Source of the DNA: Trebouxia sp. TZW2008
Taxonomy: Eukaryota > Chlorophyta > Trebouxiophyceae > Trebouxiales > Trebouxiaceae
Assembly (NCBI GenBank): GCA_002118135.1
Contig: BDIU01000216.1
Location: 248,166 to 312,165 of the forward strand
Reading direction: 5' to 3'
DNA length: 64,000 nt
The first letter of the stretch is position 1; each line of letters starts with the position of its first letter. Both the position numbers and the translations under genes were made by a program. Under the pieces are notes generated by a model, which ran no database searches, was not told the origin of the DNA, and worked only from the letters and a program-made list of their open reading frames with translations. Positions 49,501 through 60,041 of the stretch are shown here, piece by piece.

Positions 49501-51883
49501 TCTGCATTGCTTGCACTCATTCTGAGGCTGCCTCTGATGCAGGGTCTCAAGCGTCCATGGCTGACAGCTCAACAAGTGGCTTGCAGCCAGCAAAGGCCAA
49601 CAACTTTGCAGCGCTGCGGCAGCACATTGACGACCTGACAAGGGAGAAGTCGGAGGTGGTGCAGGGCTTGCATTGGACTGAATCTTGATACTGCTGTCCC
49701 TGCAGGATCTCAAGCATCATTAGCTGACAGCTTAGCAAGCGGCTCTCAGCCGCCAAAGGCCGACAATATTGCAGTGCTGCAGCAGCGCATTGAGCATGTC
49801 AAATGACTCTTTCTCTCTTGACGACCTGACGAGGGAGAAGTTTGAGGTGGTGCAGGGCTTGCATTGGACTGATTGATACTGCTGTCCCTGCAGGATCCCG
49901 AGCATCATTAGCTGACAGCTTAGCAAGCAGCTCACAGCAAACCAAGGCCAATAATTTTGCAGCGCTGCAGCAGCACCTTTTATTCCTGGATTTGACATTG
50001 TGCTTGCCTTCTAACTTGCAGGGTCCCAAGCATAGTTGGCTGAAAGCTTAGCAAGTGGGTCACAGCCAGCCAAAGCCAGCAACCTAGCAGCGCTGCAGCT
50101 GCCCTTTCTGTGTGAACCTAACAATAGGCTTGCATCCAGTCAGTTTTGATACTGCGCCTTTTATGCAGGTTCTCAAGCATCATTAGCTGACAGCTTAGCA
50201 AGCGGGTCACAGCAAACCAAGGCCAACAACTTTGCAGTGCTGCAGCAGCACATTGACGACCTGACAAGTGAGAAGTTTGAGGTGTAGCAGGGCTTGCATT
50301 GGACTGAATCTTGATACTGCTGTCCCTGCAGGATCCCAAGCATCCTTGGCTGACAGCTTAACGAACGGCTCACAGCAATACAAGGCCAACAACTTTGCAG
50401 CGCTGCAGCAGCACATTGACGACCTGACAAGGGAGAAGTTTGAGGTGTTGCGGGGGCTGCAAGAGCAGCAGAGAATTGCTGCTAGCCTGGCTGAGGAGAA
50501 TCTGCTGGCCACTGAAGACTTCAACCGCCAGGTTTGCTCTTGAACCCAACCTGCTTTAGTGTGACTTCTGAATGGAACATGCGCAGTGTCAGTGACAGTC
50601 ATGCAGAACAGCAGAAGGTGGCTGCTAGTCTGGCTGAGGAAAACTTGATGGCCACTGAAGACTTCAATCGCCAGATACATTCTTGATATGGTACATCAAC
50701 ATGACCTGTGGCACTTGTCAAGTCACAGCATCGGAAACAGGGGTCAGCTGCTAGCCTAGCTGAGGAGAAACTTGAATCGCCAGTTGATATTCACAGTCAC
50801 TGTCTGCTGTCTCATTGGCAGGCTTTGATGAGACAGCTGGAAAACCCGCTTGACGCTACTGGTGATAGTGATGACAGGAGTTACAGCTTCATAAGCAGCT
50901 TCAATACCCTGCTGCTCTGCAGCAGACTCACAATTGACCTCTTCTCAATGCAATTGCGCTGACTTCAACATTGGACAATCAACTCAATGTGTCTCAAGCT
51001 TTCTAGCCCAACCACCTTCTGCTAAGGGTTTGCCTTGAGACTAGTCAAACACTGCTTCAGCACAAGGTTGATGGTCTTCAGTAACTGCAACTTCTGACAT
51101 AGTCTTGGTGCTGTGCAGGCTGAAGCTCTGCAGCAGGCTTGGACTCACGCCTGGTTGTGTTGGTGTGTACAAAACAAATGTGCAGAGCAGCCCATACAAA
51201 TTCATACATTCACAACGGTGCTTGAGAGAATAGCGCAGTGCACAAGACATTGACATCTTCTGCTGTATCATGAATAGTCTTCCAGCTGATGGCTATCTTC
51301 AATCAAGAGACTGCCTGATACGGTTGGAAATGATGCTCGAGAAAAGCAGGGATGGTGCACAGGCACTGTGAACTGACAAGCATCTTCTATGCTGTGCAGG
51401 CTGAAGGTCTGCAGCAGACTCAAATTCAAACTTCATCTTAATGCAATTGCGCTGCCGTCAACATTGGACCATCCACTCAATGTGTCTCGTGCTTACCTAA
51501 GGACCTTCTGCTAGGGGTGCACCTTGAGCATAATCAAACACTGCTTGCAAAGAACATCAATGGCCTTCATTCAGAAAGCGGATTTGTCAGCAGACTGTGC
51601 ATCTTCAGTAGTGACTGCAGTTTCTCAAATAGCTATTATGCTATGCAGGCTGAAGCTCTGCAGCAGACGCGGAAGGAGGTGCAGCAGCTGGAAGCGCAGC
51701 TGCAGGAGCAGCTTTTGGGGCAGGAGCAGCTGGCAGCTGAGAGGGACTCTTTCAAGGCAGGAGCGCATGCAGCTGCAGATCAATCCAAGGTACAACACAA
51801 GTTTGTGTGACAATAGCCTACTGCCTATTGCCTTGAAGTTCTGGGAGGCAGGAGCAAATGCAGCTGCAGGTCCCAATGCAAAG

Positions 51884-51922
<39 letters not shown>

Positions 51923-54900
51923 TTCTGTCAGTCATGGTCACATAGTCAGCCACAAATATGACGCACAGCAGAGAATGCTGTTTGAGGTGTTTTCAATGGA
52001 AGAGAAGGTGCTGCAAGTATGCAGCAGAGAGATCAGGCTTCAGAAGGACATCAGGACAGGTTCACCAGGACAACTGCACTAAGTCCATCTTACATATCAG
52101 GCAAGATAACATTGACTACAATGGTTATGCACGTGCAGAGTTTGGCATCTGAGGTGGTTGCATCAAAAGAGGAAGTGCTGCAAGTGTGCAGTATGGAGAT
52201 CAGGCTTCAGCAAGATCTCAGGACAAGCTGAACAGGGCAATATGCACTGAGGCAATCTTGCCTCTCAAGCCGGATCAAACTGACTACAATTGTGACGCTT
52301 TTGCAGAGTTTGGCATCTGAGGTAGTTGCATTGGAAGAGAAGGTGCTGCAAGTGCGTAGCAGAGAGATCAGGCTCCAGAAGGAGACAGACAGGCTGCAGG
52401 AGGGCTTGCAGGAAGCGGAGAAGCAGCTGCAGACCAGCAGGCAGGACAGAGCCAACCTGCTAGCAACCATTGATCTCCTTCAGGTAACCTCATGTCCCTA
52501 TATAATTGAATGATCTTGACCTTGTCTCCCCGACCATACACTTGTTTGCCGAAGTGTGGCTTGTAAAACTGTGCAGTCAATGCATGGTGGATTTAGCTTT
52601 GTGAGAATTGCCAGACAGCGTCACTGTTGCTGTCACTGTCACTGTCATTGACACTGTCATTCGTTGTCACTGTCACAGTCAGGTATGTCTTAAGGGTAGA
52701 GCCTATAATCAAAGATCAGTGCTTTCGGGCAACAGCACGCCCAAAGGTGGGTCAGTCCTGCCTGAGCAATTGTTCAGCTGCTGTCCACTGAGAACACGTT
52801 TTACTATATATATAATATAGGGTGTCCCTGGTGTTGTAGCCAGCATCCTTGGTGAAATCCAACAGATGTGTTGCGCTCTACGTTTGTCAGGTTCAGTTCA
52901 ATTTCTAGATACATGCCATTGTGTGACTTGTCTGCAGGAAGAGCAGAAGTCTCTGCTGGCAAAGCTGACACAGTCAGCATCTCACTTAATCCCAAAGCAG
53001 CCACAAACACACGCACAGACTGCTGCAGCACAGACTGACCAGATGTATTGCATTCTGCTTATCACTTCTGTATATCACTTTCAGTTCAATTATAGATTCA
53101 TGTCATGACATGAATTGATTGTCTGCAGGAAGAGAAGAAGTTGCTACTGACAAAGCTGAGGCAGTCAGCATCTCACCCATACCCAGGGCAGTCACAAATA
53201 CATGCACAGACTGCTGAAGCGCAGACTGACCAGATGTGTTACCTTCTGCTTATCACTTCTGTTTATCGCTTTCAGTTCAACTGCGACATATGTCACTGTG
53301 AGATTTGTCTGCAGGACGAGAAAAAGTCTCTGCTGGCAAAGCTGAGACAGTCAGCGTCTCAGCCATATCAACGGCATACACAGACTGCTGGGAAACAGAC
53401 TGATCAGAGGTGTTACCTTCTGCTTATCGCTTCTGTTAATCGCTTTCAGTTCAACTGCGGCATATGTCACTGTGAGATTTGTCTGCAGGAAGAGAAAAAG
53501 TCTCTGCTGGCAAAGCTGAGACAGTCAGCGTCTCAGCCATACCAAGGGCATACACAGACTGCTGGGAAACAGGCTGATCAGATGTGTTACCTTCTGCTTA
53601 TCACTTCTGTTTATTGCTTTCAGTTCAACTGCGACATATGTCACTGTGAGATTTGTCTGCAGGAAGAGAAAAAGTCTCTGCTGGCAAAGCTGAGACAGTC
53701 AGCATCCCAGCCACACTCAGCGCAGCCACAGACGCACGCACAGACTGCTAAAGCGCGATCTGCAGTGTCAAGCGCAGCGGCAAGGCGTGATGGGGTTGGG
53801 CAGAAATCTGCATTGGATCAGGACGCTGCCTCTGGCCCAAGTGGCAGGGATGCAAAAGCAGAAGCTGAAAGGGATGCGCTGACAAGCAGATTGCAGTCCA
53901 ACGCAGGTGTGTTTGCACGTTGCAGCAAACCTTGACAACAGCTCAAGGTCTTGCTAAAATGAGCAGACTATGTGTGTATGGCTAGTGGTCCTGACTTTGG
54001 CTTTCAAGGAGCACAGAGCAAAGAGCAGTTTGTAAGTTGATGATGTCAGCACTGCATCTGACAGGAATCCAGTTGCAAAAACTGAGAAGGATGCACTCAC
54101 TAGCACATCACAGTCCAATGCAGGCGTGTCTGCAACTGTTGACACAGGAAGTCCAACTTGACATCTGCTAAGGCCATGCGATGGGCCTCTACAGGATGCA
54201 GCAGATGCACCAGGATCTTCCATGCCTTATACACCGAAATTCAGTCCTTGCTGAGTTGAGCAAATTGATTGCAGACCATGGTAAAACGTCACACATCCAG
54301 ACACGTGTGAAGGGTTCATATGTTGATGGCAAAACTGCCATGTTACATCATTGTCATCAGCAAGAGCAGGGGCATAGAAGGACTGTCCTCAATCTGGCTG
54401 TAGAAAAGCTGACTGGTTTGAAAATGCCATTGCCCTTTGGAATTGGCAAAGACTCCAGACATACATCAACAGTTCTTTGCTGCAGGGGCTTCACAAGCCA
54501 AAGGATAGCTGACGAGTCCTTGAGATTGCACCAGCAGCAGCAACAGCAGTCACATCACTTTATTCGCAGCAAGTCTGATTGGCTTGAGAGTGCTGCAGGG
54601 GCTTCCACAAGCCAAAGGATAGCTGATGATTCCTTGAGACTGCACCAGCAGCAGCCGCAAGGAATAGTCAGCAGCTCTGTGCAAAATGGTTTACACCATT
54701 CTGCACAGAGCTGCTGACTATTGTAACCATTGTGAACCAGAGCCTAGACAGGATCCTGCATTCTCACCCTTGTCACAGCAAGTTTGAACAGTGTCAATGT
54801 CCTACAGGAGCGTCCACTAGTCAAAGGATAGCTGATGACGCCCTGAGGTTGCATCAGCAGCAGCAGGGAACAGTCAGCAGTTCCTTACAAGGTGGTGTAG

Positions 54901-56594
54901 ACCAGAGCCTGATCAGGATCCTGCATTCTCACCCAGGTAACAGCAAAATGACAGTTTTGTTGTATAGAGCAATAATCAACTTCGCCTTGCATTGAGTCGC
55001 ATGCATTGTTTGCGGCTTCGTATCAAGTTTGCCTGACTTATGTTGTTGTATAAGCTCGGATGGAACAGTCTTGTGAAGGCACGGTCTTTCTAAAACATTA
55101 TCTTTGCTAAGTAAGGTGTTGAATGTGGGTCTTGACGTGCATATGCTTGAGTACATTGGAGTACGCAGCAAAGATGGACACAATGCTTCGAAATACACAA
55201 GCTGAAATCATGGCATGATTGTCCTGATGCAGACCAATGTGTTTGCCGGTGCTGCAGAAGAACAGCTACTGCTAGAGTCCTTTGAAAGAACTATTGCCAC
55301 TTTGCACCCTATATGGGCCTCTTAAATGCACCAGCCTCAAGTTCTGTGCACACACGCTCCTGTATGGTTTCAGGTGCTGTAGAGCAACAACAGCTGCAAG
55401 AGTCCCTCCACACAATCATTGGCGATCTGCAGCCTTGCCAGGTCCTTCACATGCACCAGCCTCATATTCCCTGTGCTAACATGCCTGTATGATTTCAGGT
55501 GCTGTAGAGCAACAACAGCTGCTAGAGTCCATCTATGCCATGATTGGCGACCTAGAAGCCGAGAAGCAGTCATTTGTTGCCCAGCAGCACAGTCAGCAGG
55601 TAATCCTTTGATGCTAGGCAGTATGTTGCTGAGCAGCATAGTCAGCAGACATTTTGTGACTGACAAGAAGTATCAGCAGCACAAAGACGGTTCAGTATGC
55701 AGTGGTCTGCAGAAACACGCAACACCTTGCAGCTTCCAGTGAAAGCATGTCTGAAGGCCGTTGTTATAAGTATACATGTTGGCTCATTTGTGCTTTCAGG
55801 TTTGCTAAACACAGGGATATACAAAATATGACAGCTGTATATAGCATGACATACAAATGTCACCCTCTGTGCTCTGTAGAGCTTGATGTATCTTGTCTCA
55901 GCAAGGTCTGTTGTGTCATACTGAAAATCTGTCAAGGCAGATACCCCAGCATAATCAGTCACAGCTAGCAGCCTGAGTCATGCTAGTACATATGTACCTA
56001 CTGCACCCAAATCTTCAGGAGAACATGGGATTTGTAAAAAACTTGTTACCGCAGGCTGAGATACAGCATCTCTACACAGTCAACTCAGACTTGCAGAGGA
56101 AGCTGGAGACTCAGACTCAGAGGCTTGAGTTGGCTATACAGCAGCAAGCTCATGCCACTCCTCGAGCTGCATACTCTTCTTCTAGCCCCACTTTCATGAC
56201 CCTACCCCCTTCACAGCGTGCTGAGCCACAGCTGCAGCAGGCTGGCCCACAGCTGCAGCCCTTCAGCCAGCAGCTGCAACAGACTGGCCTGCAGCTGGAG
56301 CCCACTAGTGCACAGCTACGGCAGGCTGGGCCACAGCTGTGGACAGGTGCGCAAGCATTGCCTGGTGATGTGCAGCACACTCAGGGCATAAGCCCCAAGG
56401 TCTTGCAAGGCATTGTGGCCAATGGTGATGGACATGACATGCATTCCTGGGTCCCAGGAGGGGTGCAGGGGGTCCAAGGTCATGACAGACATGTACAGTC
56501 AGCTCCGCCGACACCCATGCCCCAGAGGGCTCTCAGACCATCCAGCCATATGCAGTCAGGTGGGCATGCATATAGTTCTGATATGTACCTTTGA
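46569..56594 (+). CDS. BLISTER-like coiled-coil protein
   Basis: Likely homologue of plant BLISTER, a nuclear/cytoplasmic coiled-coil protein that binds the Polycomb factor CURLY LEAF and affects stress responses. The diagnostic N-terminus is split: exon 46569-46619 (SKKELAEAGRRK) and exon 46703-47770 (LEAFRKQKALA), together the K..L.AG..KLE.FRK.KA signature. Two large serine/proline-rich exons follow (to 47770, and 48055-49087), the second with three protein repeats of SGYASLSDSYLSR. Then comes a long row of small coiled-coil exons: 50331-50535 (AASLAEENLLATEDFNRQ), 51648-51789, 52308-52482, 53663-53905, 54806-54935 and 55500-55600. The terminal exon is 56055-56594 (IQHLYTVNSDLQRKLETQTQ, then a Gln/Pro tail). 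Nearly every small exon has decayed or intact tandem copies. Exact splicing is unresolved. Confidence 0.7.
48160..48530 (+). repeat. In-frame coding repeat SGYASLSDSYLSR
   Basis: Three tandem units of about 126 bp within one exon, each encoding SGYASLSDSYLSR, then SQSP and APSPxKQAQ(R/H)AQ. They stay in frame with few substitutions, unlike the intronic exon copies further downstream. Confidence 0.95.
49379..50535 (+). repeat. Seven copies of the GSQASLADSLASGSQ exon
   Basis: Copies start after CTGCAG at about 49379, 49543, 49706, 49894, 50022, 50169 and 50331, encoding variants of SQASLADSLASGSQ...AALQQHIDDL. The copy at 50022 has a stop in SQA*LAES and others lack a donor. The 50331 copy continues unbroken into LREKFEV-type helix and FNRQ with a GTTTGC donor, and two 3' half copies of that end follow at about 50610-50683 and 50725-50790. 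Confidence 0.9.
50950..51790 (+). repeat. Segmental duplication carrying the AEALQQ exon
   Basis: A block running from TCAACATTGGAC through CACTGCTT(G/C) to GCAGGCTGAAGCTCTGCAGC occurs at 50967-51140 and again at 51458-51670, with a further acceptor copy at about 51399-51425. Only the last copy (51648-51789) continues as an open coiled-coil exon. Confidence 0.75.
51886..51928 (+). repeat. (CTGT)n microsatellite
   Basis: About nine CTGT units ending in CTTTCTGT, in an intron of the BLISTER-like gene. Confidence 0.95.
51981..52482 (+). repeat. Three copies of the EKVLQVxSREIRLQK exon
   Basis: Related segments at 51981-52060 (EEKVLQVCSREIRLQKD), 52137-52230 (EEVLQVCSMEIRLQQD) and 52308-52482 (EEKVLQVRSREIRLQKE). 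Only the last extends into a long coiled coil and has a GTAACC donor. Confidence 0.85.
52930..53905 (+). repeat. Five copies of the EEKKSLLAKLRQSAS exon, 175-190 bp period
   Basis: Copies begin after TCTGCAG at about 52938, 53130, 53315, 53489 and 53664, each with LLAKLRQSAS and a threonine/glutamine tail. The spacer between copies (CTTCTGCTTATCACTTCTGT) is also conserved and has no stop in frame, so the four downstream copies form one open frame from 53141 to 53935. Copies 3 to 5 are very similar, hence recent. Confidence 0.9.
54487..54940 (+). repeat. Three copies of the STSQRIADESLRLHQQQ exon
   Basis: Copies at about 54488-54560, 54597-54690 and 54807-54935, all behind a CAGG acceptor. 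The second ends in an inverted repeat (54663-54722). Confidence 0.9.
54663..54722. repeat. Inverted repeat, 28 bp arms with 4-base loop
   Basis: Arm 54663-54690 is the reverse complement of 54695-54722 with one mismatch; loop TTAC. The left arm is the 3' end of an exon copy (IVSSSVQNG in frame), so the right arm is an inverted copy of coding sequence. Confidence 0.95.
55255..55605 (+). repeat. Three copies of the EQQQLLESIYAMIGDL exon
   Basis: The best copy, 55500-55600, reads AVEQQQLLESIYAMIGDLEA. Copies at about 55373-55440 (AVEQQQLQESLHTIIGDLQP) and 55252-55310 (more diverged) share the GGTGCTG acceptor region. Confidence 0.85.
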
Positions 56595-57871
56595 GATGGT
56601 CTGGGGAATTGATGATAGGTAGATAGATACTTCAGTGGCATTATATTTGGTCTCTGGCAAAGCGCACGAAAGTGCAGACTTGCGGGCATAGCTGTTTATT
56701 GCTTGCTAGTCACTTTCGACACCATGAGTACAAGTTTGAGCTCTCAGTTGTCGTTCATAGTGCTTGTGGACAATATGCCCTACATGCCCTTATGATTGAC
56801 CTCCCTGCTCAAACATGCACATCAGTCCAGAACTTTCCAAGCTATTGCAATGGAAGCACTTGGTCAAACGGTGTAGTAAGCTCCAAAGTAAGCTTTGCAA
56901 AGTTGTTGAAAAGTTTAATTCACAAAAGTGTCAAACAAGTTTTGCAGAGAATGGCAGGATCACGTCTTGAGATTGTTTGTGCAATGCAGAGCGCAAGTCA
57001 TCAGGCGTTTGGGGATGGCTAGGGAATGTCCTTGCTCCTCGTCCAAAACAGCCAGAGCAAAGCCTCATATCATGATGGTCATGACTGGGTCATGACTGAA
57101 GAGAGCAGCGCTTTTCTGCTTGCAGCAAGGCTGATTTAGATTTGCTGTTGAGTCATGAGTGCTCTGTGTACAGATTCGATCATTGATCACTGTTTAGCTC
57201 TGTTTCAGACCCCGTCTTGTGCAGGCATTGCAATGTCGCACTGTCAGTGTACAAGTGGTGTTCAACGTGTTTAGACCCTTTAAACTAAGACTTTATGTAC
57301 CGCTGCGGCGAGTATGTGAAACGCCATCTGTCAATTGCCATCCGCTGGTCAGTGTCAAGGCTACTGCCAAGCAGCGTCCCAGAGGCTTTACAATGTCGCC
57401 ATCTGCTAACGCATTATGGCTAGCCAGTACCCTCAGCTCAATGCTTGTGCTGCATTCTAGCTGCATTTCAGAGCAATCATTATTAGCTGCCATGCGACTC
57501 TGCATAGTGTTCGGTACACCTGTTATGGTATCGTGATAAAGCTCAACCTGCTTGCAGCAACTGCAGGACATCTATCATGTTGATAGACCTCAACCTGCAC
57601 GCAGCAACTACAGCACTCTTTTGTCTGATGCAACTCTGCGCAATGTTCAATACACCTGGTATGGCAATACACCTGCTGACTGCAGCTGCAGGACACCTAT
57701 CAAGGTGTTAACTCAACCTGCTTGCAGCAACCAAGCAATGCTTTGTCTATGGGATAAGTCACAGCATGCAAAGGGGGGCCAAACATCTGGGCTACTCAGC
57801 ATCGCGACCTTCTATCGCACTGTCATTCAGAGCATAGCAGACTGCTGATTTGTGGTGACCACATATGCGGG
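56595..57871. other. Tail-to-tail intergenic region
   Basis: Lies between the BLISTER-like stop and the LST8 stop. It includes a repeated phrase CTCAACCTGC(T/A)(T/C)GCAGCAAC near 57541, 57590 and 57713, and the left copy of the LST8 last-exon duplication at 57789-57858. No gene recognised. Confidence 0.5.
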
Positions 57872-57938
57872 CTACTCAGCATCACGACCTTCTATTGCAC
57901 TGTCGTTCAGAGCACAGCAGACTGCTGCTTTGTGATGG
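57789..57938 (-). repeat. Tandem duplicate of the LST8 last-exon end
   Basis: About 70 bp at 57869-57938, which include the LST8 stop codon and its last 20 codons, are repeated 80 bp downstream in the gene at 57789-57858, with few changes (IEGRDAE and stop preserved). Confidence 0.9.
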
Positions 57939-59725
57939 CCACTGTACATTCTGATAGCATCACCAGTTGATAGATCCCACAACCTGGCACTGCAATCAGA
58001 TGAGGCTGTGACTAGGTAGGCTGCATCAACTGAGAAGACACAGTCCCACACCCACTTTTGGTGTCCTGCAAACACAAACACCGCTGTTGACTAGAGTGCA
58101 TGGCGCCTGGAACATGTGAAGGGGTCCTATGCATGCAATACTGGAGAAATGTGGCACTTGATGTAAATGCAGGTCCACAGTCAGGTCACAGTACCCGTGC
58201 TTGAATGCGTAGAATGCTGCTGTGTGACTGCCGTATGCACTTCAGTCATGTCATTACAAATGTCAATAGCATGCCAGCACAGCGAGCATCAGTGTAAGCA
58301 AGTGTCCTATTGCTTACACTGATGCTCACTGTGCTGGCATGCTATTTTTGCAGCAAGCAAGTTTCCTATTGCTTACTGCAAAGCCCTGAAGGGCATTAGG
58401 GTACTCACCAGTCAGTGTCCTCTCAAGCGTGAAACCATCTAGGTTCCACAGCTTGACTGTCTTGTCAGCAGAGGCTGTTGCCAACTGGCGCACGTCAGGG
58501 CTGAGGAGACACTTCAGGACATATTTGCCTGTGCAAGCAATGCCATTTGATTCAAGAGTAACCCCTGAGTGTGGACTGGCCTGAGTGCTGCATGCAATTT
58601 GCTTTCTGCTGCATAATAAGCTGTTGATGTGCAACACAAGAAGAAAATCTTAGACTAATGCTCTTTAAGGGCTGCCATATGGATGCCCCGGTGATGTTGT
58701 GGATATGCTCAGTCAGCAACAGTGCTAAGCACACAAAGCACATACTGACGAACATGCAAACTGGCATTGTTCCAACAACATCAAGCATGCATTGCTGACC
58801 AGATGATGTTGAGCCACACTTGTGCCAGACAACAGCACTCAATGCTTTACATGCTGCAATGCAGCTGACCTGCATGTGCTCGTAGCTTGTGCAGGGGTTC
58901 AAAGTGCGTGGTGAGAGAAGCTCCACGCATCATACGCCAGACATAGCATGTGCCAGCGTTGTTTGCAGCCACCACTAGGCTGCCATCCAAAGCAACTGTG
59001 ATGCTGCGAACTGCTGTGCCTACTTCAGGAACCAGCTCGCAGCTGCAAGCATTAGCTGTTAGGTCCCACACACGAATGTTGCCATGCTGGTCTCCTGCAA
59101 TCAGCCAAACAATCAACCATGAGCCTGCTGTAGGTACCATTCATGCTGTGCTCTGCGATCTTTGCACTGCTACATATGTGAGACAGCATTAGCTGTAAGA
59201 TTGCACACACAGATGTTGCCGTGCTGGTCTCCTGCAACATGAGACTCTATCATTGATGTGATTCAGGGTTGTGTGCATCTTTACAGGGACAGGTAGAGTG
59301 TGTATGGACAGTCATTGGCTACCTGAGATGAGCTCCCCTTGGTTGGGATGCAGCACGACTGTGTTGACTGCTCCTCTGCTCGCATATTCTCGTTGGCATC
59401 CAGGAGCCCGCAAGTCCCAAATCTTGACAGTGCCGTCCTCTGAGCCGGAGAACATCCATTTGCTATCTTTCTGAAAGCCGACGGCAGTGACGTTGTTGGT
59501 GTGACCGTCGTAGTTTGCAACTGCTTGGGGGTTGTTGGAGTTGACTTCGAACAGGCGTATCTGCGGGTTGCCGGCCGCTGCTAGAAACTGCTTGTTGCTA
59601 GTGATCTCAAGCTTGTTCACTTGCGACTCAGCGTATTGCAAAGTCCGATAGCAAATTCCACTAGTAGCCTCCCAGAAACGGATGTTATGATCGTATCCAG
59701 CTGTCGCCAATACTACTTGCGACAT
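57872..59725 (-). CDS. LST8: LST8, WD40 subunit of TOR complexes
   Basis: Seven-blade WD40 protein that binds and stabilises the TOR kinase domain. Four - strand exons: 59725-59323, 59094-58870, 58528-58409 and 58065-57872, all phase 1 joints, 313 residues (animal LST8 about 326). It opens [20 protein letters not shown] and keeps the family features [112 protein letters not shown] and [12 protein letters not shown], ending in a [13 protein letters not shown] variant of the usual GHQKAVVC end. No break or missing blade is apparent. Exon ends are duplicated in two places (59185-59240 and 57789-57858). It shares a 316-bp head-to-head promoter with the SNF2 gene. Confidence 0.95.
58265..58346. 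repeat. Inverted repeat, 37 bp arms with 8-base loop
   Basis: Arm 58265-58301 is the reverse complement of 58310-58346 with one mismatch; the loop is GTGTCCTA. It lies in LST8 intron 3. A related fragment, GCAAGTTTCCTATTGCTTAC, follows at about 58356-58377. Confidence 0.95.
59180..59240 (-). repeat. Duplicate of the LST8 exon 2 start
   Basis: The - strand reads the CTCCTGCAA-type acceptor then GDQHGNIC and LTANA, a decayed copy of the start of exon 2 ([16 protein letters not shown] at 59094). It lies in intron 1. Confidence 0.85.
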
Positions 59726-60041
59726 GTCAACAGCTCGTCTCGTGCATACCCGCTTACAATCGGGCGCAGGCGGCCTAGGCTCACATTCTCGGATCGTGCC
59801 GCTTCTTGGGTACGTCGAAAAACCTTATCAAGATCGCGGACTGCCCAGGCGCAGCTGACTGTGTTCGATAGGTCACATAACTCTTGACCGAGGAAACAAC
59901 TTTGAAATGGGAAGAAGAGGCAAAGAAAATTCGCTGTTGCAGACCTCGCTGTTCATCATGTGGTTTGCGCAACTCGTTACAGCGCAGCGCAGCTTCAATC
60001 ACAGAAAGTCCCGATCTGAGATACGTAGACGACGTTCGACC
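59726..60041. promoter_or_regulatory. Divergent promoter region LST8/SNF2
   Basis: 316 bp between start codons of opposite genes, each beginning ATGTCGCAA. A longer + strand frame starting at 59884 or 59907 crosses it, but the 60042 start is preferred because its frame enters the exon with a clean GTACGT donor. Confidence 0.5.

Noticed and set aside
49379..53905. Regularly spaced repeats suggesting a CRISPR array
   Set aside because: Repeats are 80-200 bp, diverged, encode protein and carry splice sites; this is eukaryotic DNA.
53141..53935. One continuous 264-codon exon
   Set aside because: The frame runs through four repeated units including conserved intron-like spacers and TCTGCAG acceptors; it is more likely several exon copies with stop-free spacers, though read-through cannot be excluded.
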